A DNA stretch of 64,000 nt, from the NCBI RefSeq assembly GCF_032051575.1, contig NZ_DAMBYD010000002.1, positions 124,001-188,000 on the forward strand, written 5' to 3'. The position numbers and the translations under genes are program-made. The notes under the pieces are model-generated. The model did not search any database and had not been told where the DNA came from. It saw only the letters and a program-made list of their open reading frames with translations. Of this stretch, positions 33,023 through 42,320 are shown piece by piece. How positions within the stretch are numbered: position 1 is the first letter of the stretch; the number at the start of each line of letters is the position of its first letter. Origin of the DNA: Aminipila sp032051575 (GTDB lineage Bacteria; Bacillota; Clostridia; Peptostreptococcales; Anaerovoracaceae).

Positions 33023-33649
33023 ATGAATAATACAGTATATCTTTATGTGTTTGACACAATGTCAGACTGGGAAATAGGTTACTTAACTGCCGAGCTGAAC
33101 TCGGGAAGATATTATAAAAAGGGACTTGAACCATCAAGAATAGTAACTGTTGGAATTGAAAAGACGCCTGTAACAACAATGGGTGGATTGAAAATACTGC
33201 CTGACATCAAACTGGATGAGTGCAGTATTGAAAGCACAGATGCATTGATTTTACCTGGTGGAGATACATGGACAGAAACAATGCACCAACCCATCTTAAA
33301 AATCGTTGAGAGGTGTTTAAAGGAAGGTATATTGGTTGCAGCGATTTGTGGTGCTACAATGGGACTTGCTCAGACAGGATTGTTGAATTCACATTGGCAT
33401 ACAAGCAATGATCTGGAATACCTTAAAATGATCTGTCCCACTTACACGGGCGAAAAGTATTACAAAATGGAGCCTGCTGTAACTGATGGAAAATTGATCA
33501 CCGCATCTGGAATAGCTCCGTTGGAATTTTCTGTACACGTCTTGAAATCTCTGGGTGTGTTTTCTTCACAAACATTAGATGCTTGGTATAGTCTTAATAA
33601 GACTCATGAATCCAAATATTTCTATGAGTTGATGAATTCAATCCAATAA
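33023..33649 (+). CDS. DJ-1/PfpI-family protein
   Basis: 208 aa from ATG 33023 (AGGGAG upstream); the TTG at 32993 is unlikely. It reads Y-L-Y-V-F-D-T-M-S-D-W-E, then D-A-L-I-L-P-G-G-D-T-W and V-A-A-I-C-G-A-T-M-G-L-A, where the Cys is the nucleophile-elbow residue. A later G-I-A-P-L-E-F segment fits the family. Members include glyoxalase III-like and amidase activities; the substrate here is not evident. It follows the WYL regulator. Confidence 0.9.
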   Translation: MNNTVYLYVFDTMSDWEIGYLTAELNSGRYYKKGLEPSRIVTVGIEKTPVTTMGGLKILPDIKLDECSIESTDALILPGGDTWTETMHQPILKIVERCLKEGILVAAICGATMGLAQTGLLNSHWHTSNDLEYLKMICPTYTGEKYYKMEPAVTDGKLITASGIAPLEFSVHVLKSLGVFSSQTLDAWYSLNKTHESKYFYELMNSIQ

Positions 33650-33656
33650 AGAATCG

Positions 33657-33806
33657 GTTGCAAGTTTTGTTTCAGGTGATCGATATGGAAGTATATTGGA
33701 TCCTTTTGGAGTAAGGTGGTCTATTATGACTAGGATTGAGGATTTGTCAGAAGAAGAAAGTAGTCGTTGGGTTGCTGAATGGGCCAAAAGCTTTAGTGGA
33801 GAATAA
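33657..33806 (+). pseudogene. VOC/PhnB-like protein, 3' remnant
   Basis: 49 codons in frame read G-D-R-Y-G-S-I-L-D-P-F-G-V-R-W-S-I-M-T-R-I-E-D-L-S-E-E-E, the C-terminal signature of PhnB/glyoxalase-like VOC proteins. The N-terminal two thirds are missing and no usable start exists. It abuts the DJ-1/PfpI stop, so a deletion joined the two. Confidence 0.65.
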
Positions 33807-33944
33807 ATGTAATAAATGTTTTAATAAAAAGTGTTAAAAGTGATAATTTGCTGAAATGATGTAATAGAAATGCTAGTGCCAAATAGTTGACGGAAATAGA
33901 AACTTCAAAATTTTGAGGTTGAAAAAGCAATCTTTTGAAAATAT

Positions 33945-34160
33945 ACCCTGCCGCCAAGGGGCTACCAGCTTCATGCGGCATCATTATCACCGCTACAAGG
34001 CACGTTGAAACTGTGATTCTGATGACACGTTGTGGTAGAAGCGAAAAATAAGGCACTTAACCACAAGATGTCGTGATTATTTGGGGAGTAATGAGCTGAA
34101 ATCGAGCCGAAAAAGTGCCTTTCTTAGCCCTGCTTTTGAGGGCATTTTATAGATGACATA
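33945..34160 (+). pseudogene. rlmD-like 3' end remnant (C) plus degenerate downstream block
   Basis: The frame ending at 34051 reads T-A-T-R-H-V-E-T-V-I-L-M-T-R-C-G-R-S-E-K-stop. After it, AAGTGCCTTT...GGGCATTTTATAGATGACAT (34107-34158) parallels the terminator and TATAGATGACAT end of repeats A and B, without the small Lys-rich gene. Upstream 50 bases match those of remnant B. The 33807-33944 stretch holds nothing recognised. Confidence 0.8.
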
Positions 34161-34238
34161 GGTGGAAACGAATTTTAAGAGTGTAAGGAAACAGAAAAAT
34201 TCGCTTGTGTTTTTGAATTAAAATTTATATTTCCTATA

Positions 34239-34281
34239 TGAGCCATCTGAAAATGATTTTGTCAGTCAGGTGGCTTATTTT
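34239..34281 (+). terminator. Hairpin upstream of the HTH/hydrolase operon
   Basis: GAGCCATCTGA and TCAGGTGGCTTATTTT form an imperfect stem followed by T-rich sequence. It may end transcription entering from the left. Confidence 0.5.
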
Positions 34282-34348
34282 AATATTTACATTCTAAATA
34301 ATGAGACTATAATATATAATGATAATGGTACCATAAAGGAGAATTAAC

Positions 34349-34864
34349 ATGGATATTGCAAAACTACTATTAAACCCTGCAAGGCTTCGCATTGTTCAAT
34401 ACATTTTATCGCATGGTCAGGCTTCCGCAAGTGATGTCTGCACAGCTATGCAGGATATTCCTAAGGCAACAGTATACCGCCACACCAAGCTTTTGGAGGA
34501 TCATGGAATATTAACGCTTGTTAGAGAAAACCGTGTACGAGGCGCTATGGAAAAAGTCTACATGGTAAATAAAAAAGCCATAACTCCAGATGCTCATTCC
34601 GCATCTCATTTGGCAATAGGATATTTTATTGAACTTATGCAAGAAGTACAGACCTATTTAGCGCAAGAGGATGCAGACGTGGCAAGAGATATGATTTTCT
34701 TCAACACCTGTATTCTCAATACTACCGACAGCGAATACAGGGAAATGCTTGAGAAAATATCGATCATTCTCAAGGAATACATGAATCTGTCGTCAAGCAC
34801 AGAACGGAAGGCAAGAAAACTGTCTATGATTTCTACATTTAATCAAAAAGATGAGGAGAACTAA
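34349..34864 (+). CDS. ArsR-like winged-helix regulator
   Basis: 171 aa. Residues 5-75 form a winged HTH: ARLRIVQYILSHGQASASDV, then P-K-A-T-V-Y-R-H-T-K-L-L-E-D-H-G-I-L. A C-terminal helical domain (80-171) is typical of HTH_20/DUF-type repressors with a ligand pocket. AAAGGAG precedes ATG 34349. The gene ends just before the hydrolase start, so regulator and enzyme are co-transcribed. Confidence 0.85.
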   Translation: MDIAKLLLNPARLRIVQYILSHGQASASDVCTAMQDIPKATVYRHTKLLEDHGILTLVRENRVRGAMEKVYMVNKKAITPDAHSASHLAIGYFIELMQEVQTYLAQEDADVARDMIFFNTCILNTTDSEYREMLEKISIILKEYMNLSSSTERKARKLSMISTFNQKDEEN

Positions 34865-34865
34865 A

Positions 34866-35636
34866 ATGAAGTTTCATGAATTTGGAGATAAAAAAAATCC
34901 ACATATTATGCTGATACATGGTGGAGGTAACGCATGGTGGAATTATCTTCGCCAAGCAAGAGCATTGTCTGAACGGTATTATGTAATTCTTCCAACAATG
35001 GATGGACATGGAGAAGAATATGCGATTCCTTATGTATCTACGGAAGCTACAGTAGATAAACTTATGGATTACATTAACGAGAATTGTGATGGAAGACTTT
35101 TTGCACTTTGCGGCGTTTCTCTCGGTGGTCAGATTGTAATCGAGCTTTTATCCAGAAAACCGGATTTGGTAGAAAAAGCAATTATCGACGGCAGCGTATG
35201 TTATCCAACACCCAATATGGCTAAATTCTGTACTTTCACCTTTAAACTAACCTTTAAATTTATATTCAGTGAAAAAGCTTGTAAAAGGCAGCTTGCACTA
35301 ATGCCCAAAATGCTTCCTGAAAAAATGCTTTACCCAAAAGAGATGCGAGATTATTATATTCAGGAGATGCCATTACTACCGAAGGAAACCATGGTTTCCG
35401 TATATCGTACATACATGTATTATCATCTTAAAGCAAGTTTGAGAGATACCAAAGCACAAGTGATGTATTGGTATGGTGAAAAGGAGATGAAATGTGTAAA
35501 AAAATCAGCACAACTTTTTCAATCCTACGTTCCTAATTGTGTAATATATAAAGCACAAGGCTATAACCACGGTTATCTTGCTCTCTATCTTCCGGATGAA
35601 TGGCTGGAGATTGCTTGTAAATTTTTTGATAATTAA
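34866..35636 (+). CDS. Alpha/beta hydrolase
   Basis: 256 aa from ATG 34866 (AGGAGA upstream, overlapping the regulator's end). Oxyanion motif L-I-H-G-G-G-N, nucleophile elbow C-G-V-S-L-G-G-Q (Ser about 82), W-Y-G-E-K near the acid and C-terminal H-G-Y as catalytic His. No signal peptide. Substrate unknown. It forms a two-gene unit with the ArsR-like regulator and is followed directly by remnant D. Confidence 0.88.
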   Translation: MKFHEFGDKKNPHIMLIHGGGNAWWNYLRQARALSERYYVILPTMDGHGEEYAIPYVSTEATVDKLMDYINENCDGRLFALCGVSLGGQIVIELLSRKPDLVEKAIIDGSVCYPTPNMAKFCTFTFKLTFKFIFSEKACKRQLALMPKMLPEKMLYPKEMRDYYIQEMPLLPKETMVSVYRTYMYYHLKASLRDTKAQVMYWYGEKEMKCVKKSAQLFQSYVPNCVIYKAQGYNHGYLALYLPDEWLEIACKFFDN

Positions 35637-35691
35637 GCATTTAAATTTGAATACATAGATTGCCTCCAAGGTCCCACTAGGTTCAAGCAGC

Positions 35692-35775
35692 ATCTTTTTT
35701 GACCGTTCAAGGCATGTTGAGTGTGTGGTTTTGATGACGAATTGTGGTCAAGATAGAACTTGCTGCTCGCTGTAA
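35692..35775 (+). pseudogene. rlmD-like 3' end remnant (D)
   Basis: The frame reads D-R-S-R-H-V-E-C-V-V-L-M-T-N-C-G-Q-D-R before a stop at 35775. R-H-V-E-C-V-V-L-M is the standard RlmD-family ending, and L-M-T-x-C-G is shared with remnant C. No upstream methyltransferase sequence is present. Confidence 0.75.
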
Positions 35776-35994
35776 AACACTACAAGTGACCAAATACCCA
35801 GAAATAGAAATAATCCTTGAAAAATTTGGAGCCATATTCAAAAAACGTATCTAAAGCGATTAGGTTGAAATTGACTTTTTACATTGGGGTAGTATGCCTA
35901 ATGAGAAAAACAAGTTTAACGATTTGAAGAAGGCCATGTTGCAACGTAATGTTCTAAATCACTTATTCAGCTAAAACTACGGTTTCAGGCTAAT

Positions 35995-36090
35995 GTTCTG
36001 AATCGGCTTTGTGATGAGTTTGACGATTCCTTTATTACCGAAGACGACGCTGGAAATTATATTGTAGAGGTCGTGTCCGGGAAATTATAG
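35995..36090 (+). pseudogene. Possible WYL-regulator 3' remnant
   Basis: The frame reads V-L-N-R-L-C-D-E-F-D-D-S-F-I-T-E-D-D-A-G-N-Y-I-V-E-V before a stop at 36090, like the C-terminal domain of YafY-type WYL regulators. Further decayed sequence (K-F-N-D-L-K-K-A-M-L-Q near 35910) may belong to it. From 36091 to 36228 I see only AT-rich sequence. Confidence 0.35.
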
Positions 36091-36228
36091 CTGCAAAATT
36101 AAGACAAGCCTTAAAATTATATAATCCAATGATTTGAATATGACATACAGTTGTCTTATTATCTTGTTTATAATTAATGAGGAATGTGATGCGACATTTT
36201 TGATTATGAAGTCATGGGAGGTAGAAAC

Positions 36229-37256
36229 GTGATAACAAATGATACTAGGTGGACAAAAGGGACTATACATAGATTCGCGGGCACGGACATTGCTGGTTAT
36301 TATGGTGATGGAGACAAGGCAGAAACATCACAACTTAATGGGCCTGCAGGCTTGGCAGTTGACAAGTACGATAATGTTTTCGTTGCTGAACTGCACAATA
36401 GTGTTATTAGAAAGATTGATGTACGAACCGGAATAATAACAACTGTAGCAGGAAATTGTTCAAAGGGCTATATAGGCGATGGCGGTCTGGCAACAAATGC
36501 AAAACTAAATGGACCTTTGGGCGTATTTGTTGATGGCGGTGGTAATATTTTTATTGCAGATTCATTTAATCATAGAATCAGAAAAGTTGAAGCAGATACT
36601 GGAATAATTACCACCATAGCGGGAAATGGCACAGAGGGATATGCCGGAGACGGTTTTAATGCCTGCAATTCACAACTCAACTTCCCCGCAGGAGTTGTTG
36701 CCGATTCCAAAGGTAATGTATATTTTAATGATTTTAAAAATGACAGAGTAAGAAAAATTGCCACAGACGGGATAATTTCAACTTATGCTGGTACAGGTAT
36801 TCCTGGATATAGCGGAGATTCTGGGCCAGCAGACAGGGCACAGATAAATCAAGTTTATGGGTTGGCAATTGACAAAGATGATAATGTATATCTTATGGAC
36901 AGCGCTAATTTTGCTGTCAGAAAAGTTGATGCTGAGTCCGAATAATTACTACAGTAGTCGGAAAAGGCAAACAAGAGCCGGCAATTGAATTTGGCGTTGA
37001 TGTTCCCCATGCGGTAGATGTTGACTTAAACGGTAATATACTTATTGGTGATACTGGTTCTTACAAAATTCACTTGGCAAATGTAAAAACAAATTTCGCT
37101 TATACAATTGATGGCACCGGTGAAAAAGGTTATTCGGGAGACAATGGTCTTGCACGGAATGCAAGTTTTGCTGTTCATGGATTAAGGATGGATTCAAGGA
37201 ATAATTTGTATTTCGTGGATTTCATTAGCAATGTTATTCGATTGATCAGGTTTTAA
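36229..37256 (+). pseudogene. NHL-repeat protein with a frameshift
   Basis: The GTG at 36229 has GGAGG upstream; the ATG at 36214 overlaps that site. Repeats of about 55 residues follow the pattern G-T-G-x-x-G-Y-x-G-D-G-x-x-A-x-x-A-x-L-N-x-P-x-G-V-x-x-D-x-x-G-N-x-Y-x-A-D, typical of NHL/beta-propellers. At about 36940 the frame ends (A-E-S-E-stop), but one extra G would restore A-E-S-G-I-I-T-T-V-V-G and continue to 37256. Whole length would be about 340 aa. No signal peptide. Either a recent pseudogene or a sequencing error. Confidence 0.8.
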
Positions 37257-37352
37257 CTTGTGTTTTTGACGTTAGGTTATAAGCAAGGGGGCTGTTCATT
37301 TGCTTTCGTTCGAGAATGTGGAACAAGCTCATCGGTAATATACAAAAGGACT

Positions 37353-37415
37353 GTAGATATGTTTGCGCATACGGTGCATATAGAATCCGTTGTGCTTTTG
37401 AAAGTTGATAAGTAA
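37353..37415 (+). pseudogene. rlmD-like 3' end remnant (G)
   Basis: The frame reads V-D-M-F-A-H-T-V-H-I-E-S-V-V-L-L-K-V-D-K-stop. It matches the RlmD C-terminal signature V-D-M-F-P-x-T-x-H-V-E-x-V-x-L nearly perfectly, longer than in the other remnants. No methyltransferase sequence precedes it. It closes the last recognisable cassette. Confidence 0.82.
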
Positions 37416-37497
37416 AGAGCTTTGAGGATTTTATGGATTTTTTATATGAAGATTACCGAATTTTTAAACTTATATTGAAAGTTAGAGGAGACACATT

Positions 37498-37980
37498 ATG
37501 AGAGATATAGAAAAACTGAATTTCAACGAATTGGAAAAAGAAGCAATTGAGTTTATTACAAAAAACAAGTTTATGGCCTTGTCCACATGTTTAGAAAATC
37601 ATGCTACAGTCAGAATGGTGAGCATTATTAGTGAAGATTTGGACATCTATTTTATGACCTTAAAAACTACGGTTAAGTTCCAACAGCTTAAGAATAATTC
37701 TAGTATTACTTTTTGTATCGGGAATATGCAAGCTGAAGGTACAGCAGAAATAAGTTGTCACCCGTTGGAAGACACAGACTTTTTGGAAAGCTATAAAAGG
37801 TGTCATGAAAACACCTTCAAAATCTATGGACATTTACAAGATAGTATAATAATAAAAATAAAGCCTAAGTTTTTGTCATTTTGGAAATACGATGACGGAT
37901 TGGGAGCATATAAGGATTGTCTGGATATTGTCAAGCAGGAAGCATTCAGGGAATTTTATAACAGTAAATTCATGAGCTAA
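37498..37980 (+). CDS. Pyridoxamine 5'-phosphate oxidase-family (FMN split barrel) protein
   Basis: 160 aa. F-M-A-L-S-T-C-L...A-T-V-R-M-V-S-I-I near residues 27-49 and Y-F-M-T-L-K-T-T-V-K-F-Q-Q-L-K-N-N, then I-T-F-C-I-G-N-M-Q-A-E-G-T-A-E, form the flavin-binding split barrel. The family includes many small flavin or haem proteins of uncertain role. GAGGAG precedes ATG 37498. It stands alone. Confidence 0.85.
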   Translation: MRDIEKLNFNELEKEAIEFITKNKFMALSTCLENHATVRMVSIISEDLDIYFMTLKTTVKFQQLKNNSSITFCIGNMQAEGTAEISCHPLEDTDFLESYKRCHENTFKIYGHLQDSIIIKIKPKFLSFWKYDDGLGAYKDCLDIVKQEAFREFYNSKFMS

Positions 37981-38050
37981 TATCATTTTGGAAATACTAT
38001 ACCTAAAATCATATGGACTATACTCGGATTATGATGAGTGAAATAAAAAG

Positions 38051-38094
38051 TGGGCAAACCAAGCCGTAATAGCAAGGCTTTCCCAATTTTTCAT
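38051..38094. terminator. Hairpin between convergent genes
   Basis: TGGG...AAGCC and GGCTTTCCCA with an internal loop, then ATTTTT. It may serve the plus-strand gene. Confidence 0.45.
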
Positions 38095-38200
38095 AGTAAC
38101 TAATATTAGCTTTAGTAACGCTGAAATGAGTCGTAATAAGCGAATGTTTGTTAAATTCTAACTTCGCATTAGGTACAAATGTGTTGATAATTAGAATCAT

Positions 38201-39457
38201 TTAACAAATCATCATTTGCAATTGTCTTTTTACGAGATCGCGATCAATCGCACTTGTGTAGTAGCTACTGCATAGGTGCATAGTCCCGTTTACGGTAAGT
38301 ACACCGATGGTTTGAACTGTGGCAGGTGATGCCGGCGGAATAAATACTGCGTGTTGCATGGCTTTGCACTCAATGTTTCCCAAATTTGTAATGCTTATAC
38401 TGTCTCGCTTTGCATATCCAAACATCTTTCCACCAACAAACTTTGCCGCTTTGCTATCAAAGTTACCCATCGATGCAATTGCTGCTGCATCGATTAAGGT
38501 TGGGTCCATATTCAGATAACAGGCAAGAATCAACATAGATTTTCTGTTCTTGTCCAGATGAAGTTTTACTTGGCAGTGCACTTTTTTTGCTAGTTTAAAA
38601 ACATCATCGCTCTTATCTTTGCAAATAATACCTATAGCAGAAGCGTAATTACCCATAGATCCATCTTGGTAACAGGGTAATTTACTGCGAATATCCGCAG
38701 CAATGATGATTTTTTTTGTATTTGCTACTCTATACAACTTTGCCATTAGTAAATCATTTATTGAGATTGAATGTTCCTTGCAGAGCTTTCGTATATGATT
38801 AACACCGGTTTTATCCAGAACAGCGATTTCGTTGGCAATTGGGTTTTCATAAGCAAAACACCTTACGAAATTTGCATATTCAGTGAAAGAAACTCGGTGG
38901 TTTTCATTTTTCCACTGATTGTTGGCACGACGAACCATCCATTTGCTTATGCCTTTTAAATCACTATCTGGTGGCAAATCATCTATTCGCTGAATCAACT
39001 TTTCCTCAACAAAGGTCGGGTTTAATCCGCTTGCATACGAATTGGCAAACTCACAAGTAAGTGATAGCAAAGAGCGACCGTCACCCAACAAATGATGTGC
39101 TACAAAAAGCATCTGAAAACTCTCCTCATCTGGATATAGAAATACCTTCAGCAGACCGTTTTCAAAAACATTCCAGTCATTTTTTCCAATTTCCCCGTAG
39201 TCGTTCCAAATCGTAGAGGGAGAGTCCATCTCACAAACCTCAATTTGTGATTGATCGCTTACTGCATAATATAATCTTGTTTTATCTGTGTCACAGGCAA
39301 TTACGCTACGTAAAAAAGGGTGTGCAGCCGCCAATAAATCCAAACTACAACACACTTTTCCCATATTGTATTTTTCATTCATCTGAACAAGAATGGAGAA
39401 ATGCATATTAGGACACATAAAATGTGCTCGCTCAGACATAATATATTGCTTTTCCAT
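38201..39457 (-). CDS. Condensation/acyltransferase-like protein (CAT superfamily)
   Basis: 418 aa. The motif A-H-H-L-L-G-D-G-R-S-L-L (about residue 120) is the H-H-x-x-x-D-G active site of condensation domains, WS/DGAT and PapA-type acyltransferases. The rest is compatible with the two-lobed CAT fold (for example I-T-N-L-G-N near 360). It is not fused to a peptide synthetase. The acyl donor and acceptor are unknown. AGGAGG precedes the start. It is 80 bases downstream of the histidine kinase on the same strand, so it may belong to that operon. Confidence 0.75.
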   Translation of the reverse strand: MEKQYIMSERAHFMCPNMHFSILVQMNEKYNMGKVCCSLDLLAAAHPFLRSVIACDTDKTRLYYAVSDQSQIEVCEMDSPSTIWNDYGEIGKNDWNVFENGLLKVFLYPDEESFQMLFVAHHLLGDGRSLLSLTCEFANSYASGLNPTFVEEKLIQRIDDLPPDSDLKGISKWMVRRANNQWKNENHRVSFTEYANFVRCFAYENPIANEIAVLDKTGVNHIRKLCKEHSISINDLLMAKLYRVANTKKIIIAADIRSKLPCYQDGSMGNYASAIGIICKDKSDDVFKLAKKVHCQVKLHLDKNRKSMLILACYLNMDPTLIDAAAIASMGNFDSKAAKFVGGKMFGYAKRDSISITNLGNIECKAMQHAVFIPPASPATVQTIGVLTVNGTMHLCSSYYTSAIDRDLVKRQLQMMIC

Positions 39458-39537
39458 AATAGTCTTCCTCCTTTTAGAAGATATTTTTTTTGATAGTGTA
39501 TATAATTAGATAGATTAGCTTTAATTTTTTCTTAAAA

Positions 39538-40902
39538 TTAAATATCATTTTTTGTTATTTTGATAGATACTATTGCACCTTTTGCATCAATTTGATTTTT
39601 AATTTCAAGGGTTCCGTGGTGAATATCCGCAATAGCTTTTGCAATACTTAAACCTAAACCATAGTGCTGATTCGCTCGTGAGATGTCTTCTGTAAAAAAT
39701 TCTTGTGTTGCTTTTTTTAAACTTTCCTCTGAAAAGCCCATTCCTAAGTCGGCTATATCGAATGTAATGTAAGATTCATTTTCTGAAACGGTAAAGTAAA
39801 TTTGATAATTTGTATCAGAATAGCGAACAGCATTATCAACAATATTGATAATTGCTCGTTTTAACAGTTCACTGTCTGCATACATCGTATCACATTTAAC
39901 ATTATTGTTTAGCTTAAACTCTATATTCTTAGTTTTACAAAGTGCTACTGCCTCAGTAGAAACATCATAAAGGAAATCTTTTAGAGAAACCATGCTTTTA
40001 TCAATGTGTATGGAATTGTTATTCACAACACTCATCAGCAATTCCAAATATTTTTCAATGGTATCAGAGCCCGATTGAATGAATGAAATAAGATCTTTAT
40101 TCTCTTTGGAAGAGTCACTTTCTGCTAATAATTCAGCATTACCTTTAATCACTGTCAATGGTGTTTTAATATCATGAGCCAATGCAGAAAGTTGTGATTT
40201 TTTTTGTTGTTCCTTGTCCCACTGCTCTTTTAGTGAGATAGATAACGCAACTTTTAATTTATCAATCGTATCCAGCACAGAATTAAATTCTAAAATTTTA
40301 GTAGGCGTCGTATCAAAATTCAAGTCTTGATTTCCTATTTTTTCGGCGGCTATAATAATTGAATTTAAATTTCGTTTTAATTTCTTACTAAATTTTGAAG
40401 CTGTGATAACTGCAAAAAAAATGATAAATCCAAAAAGAACAAGCAACATGAAAAGTTCAGGATAAGGAATCATTTTATGAAGTTTTGGATTACTGAAATG
40501 TGCAAGCATATCATATTTAATAATAATTATATTGCCGTTATGTTGTGATATTTCCTTGTAAAAATCATAGTATGATTTATTGCCACTTAACAAATATGAT
40601 TTTGTTTTTTTTATATCATTTTTGGTCATATCGCTATTAATAATCTCACCATTTACGTTTATAACAACATAGCTGCAATGAGTTGGCAATACATTTTTAT
40701 CAAAATGCTCAATTAAAGTTCCTTCTAATTGATTTAATTTTACATCCGTATAATTAGCTTGTAAAACAAAACCAGATTGAAAAGAAATAGATACAATTAT
40801 AATGAATACCATTATTAAAACTATAATGGCAACTGAAAGTCCGATTAAATGCTCTAAAAATAGTCTATATATGGAAATTGTGGTTTTCTTTCTTATTTCC
40901 AT
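39538..40902 (-). CDS. Sensor histidine kinase (lantibiotic RK type)
   Basis: 454 aa. Two membrane helices (about 17-40 and 145-165) bracket a sensor of about 100 residues. H box A-L-A-H-D-I-K-T-P-L-T-V-I-K-G (about 245), N box I-V-D-N-A-V-R-Y-S, G boxes D-L-G-M-G-F and Y-G-L-G-L-S-I-A-K-A. It overlaps the regulator gene by 10 bases. The upstream LanFEG-type transporter suggests it senses a cell-wall-active peptide. Confidence 0.92.
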   Translation of the reverse strand: MEIRKKTTISIYRLFLEHLIGLSVAIIVLIMVFIIIVSISFQSGFVLQANYTDVKLNQLEGTLIEHFDKNVLPTHCSYVVINVNGEIINSDMTKNDIKKTKSYLLSGNKSYYDFYKEISQHNGNIIIIKYDMLAHFSNPKLHKMIPYPELFMLLVLFGFIIFFAVITASKFSKKLKRNLNSIIIAAEKIGNQDLNFDTTPTKILEFNSVLDTIDKLKVALSISLKEQWDKEQQKKSQLSALAHDIKTPLTVIKGNAELLAESDSSKENKDLISFIQSGSDTIEKYLELLMSVVNNNSIHIDKSMVSLKDFLYDVSTEAVALCKTKNIEFKLNNNVKCDTMYADSELLKRAIINIVDNAVRYSDTNYQIYFTVSENESYITFDIADLGMGFSEESLKKATQEFFTEDISRANQHYGLGLSIAKAIADIHHGTLEIKNQIDAKGAIVSIKITKNDI

Positions 40903-41552
40903 TTATATCCCACCCCCCAAACTGTTTCAATGGGACAATCAATGATTTCATTGAATTTACTTCGAATATTTTTTATGTGTACACGAATGGAGGAAATATC
41001 ACTTTCAGAGTGAAAACCGAATATTTTCTCCAATATATTTTCAAGTGAAAAAATCTGTCCTTTATTTCTTGCCAATAGCTCACAAATCTCATATTCACTT
41101 TTAGTTAAAAATATCAGCCTATTTTTAATGGTTACAGTCTTTTCTGACAAATCAAAAACACAATCATTTAAAATTAAACTTTGATGTCTGTCCCTATGTT
41201 CTCTGCGTATATGTGCATTGACTCTTGCTCTAAGTTCTGATACGCTAAAAGGCTTTTTGATATAATCATCACCACCCACAGATAACCCATCGATGACATC
41301 TTGTTCCATTGTTTTGGCTGTTAAAAATAATATTGGACAATCGATCATACTCCTGTAATCTCTACAAAAAGTTATGCCATCAAGCCTTGGCATCATAATA
41401 TCCAAAAGAATTAAATCTGTATGTTTAAAATCATTTACTGCAACTTCCGTCGCAGAATTCTTTGTTATAACAAAATGTCCATCTCTTGTGAGTGCGGTTT
41501 CGATTAGCTTACAAATTGCAATATCATCATCAATAACAAGAATATTAGCCAT
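40893..41552 (-). CDS. OmpR-family response regulator
   Basis: 219 aa. V-I-D-D-D-I-A-I at the start, phosphoacceptor in L-I-L-L-D-I-M-M-P, L-T-A-K and K-K-P-F-S; C-terminal winged helix ending T-V-W-G-V-G-Y-K-W. It lies 15 bases after the permease gene, in one operon with kinase and transporter, and probably activates that operon. Confidence 0.93.
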   Translation of the reverse strand: MANILVIDDDIAICKLIETALTRDGHFVITKNSATEVAVNDFKHTDLILLDIMMPRLDGITFCRDYRSMIDCPILFLTAKTMEQDVIDGLSVGGDDYIKKPFSVSELRARVNAHIRREHRDRHQSLILNDCVFDLSEKTVTIKNRLIFLTKSEYEICELLARNKGQIFSLENILEKIFGFHSESDISSIRVHIKNIRSKFNEIIDCPIETVWGVGYKWK

Positions 41553-41567
41553 AATATCTCCTAACTG

Positions 41568-42320
41568 TTAATCTTCAGATTTTCTGCCCTCCCATTTGTT
41601 AGATAATATAATAAGTGCTATCAGAAAAACAGAAGTCAAAATTAAAATAAATATCATACTTTGTATAATACCATTAAACTTTAAAAAATCAATATTCATT
41701 AAATTCGATACAAGTAATGTTTCGGAAAATCTTGCAGTGATTCCCCAAGGAAGAAAAGTCCAAATGCCATCTCCCAAGCCTGTTAAAAATAGTGCAGATA
41801 GCAGGCTGCCTATAATTCCTAAACCCAAACTGTAGCCTTTGCCCGCAAGAAAACTGATTATGTAGTGTAGTAAATATAAAGGTATAACACTAATTGACAA
41901 GAGAACAGCAGTTTTAATATAAAACAAAAGTTTAAAAGTTGTGTACCCTAATACGCTAAAACCAATTCCAAAACCAACTAACGCAAGTAATGACGAACAG
42001 AAGCCAAATAAAATTAGCCAGATTAGTTTCGTGATATGCGGAATATATTTTGGAGTCGCAGTGGATAAAAGCATTTGAAAACCCCCTGATTTTTGTTCGG
42101 ATTCAGCTAAAATTGAAGTCATTATTCCAATTAAAACAGGAAAAGAAACACATAATATTTGTATATATGCAGACAGTTTATCTGATTCATTCCAAGGAGA
42201 AAAGGAATAATACCATACAAACAGTATCATTCCAACCACAGGTACAATGAAATGAATCAGCAATAAGGGAGAATGACATAATTTATATAAATCTGATTTT
42301 AAATTGTTATAAAAACACAT
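41568..42320 (-). CDS. Lantibiotic-immunity-type ABC permease (LanG-like)
   Basis: 250 aa, six hydrophobic segments, N-terminal S-D-L-Y-K-L-C-H-S-P-L-L-L-I-H typical of the NisG/MutG permeases. It starts directly after the stop of the LanE-like permease. With ATPase and LanE-like partner it would expel lantibiotics from the membrane. Confidence 0.82.
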   Translation of the reverse strand: MCFYNNLKSDLYKLCHSPLLLIHFIVPVVGMILFVWYYSFSPWNESDKLSAYIQILCVSFPVLIGIMTSILAESEQKSGGFQMLLSTATPKYIPHITKLIWLILFGFCSSLLALVGFGIGFSVLGYTTFKLLFYIKTAVLLSISVIPLYLLHYIISFLAGKGYSLGLGIIGSLLSALFLTGLGDGIWTFLPWGITARFSETLLVSNLMNIDFLKFNGIIQSMIFILILTSVFLIALIILSNKWEGRKSED

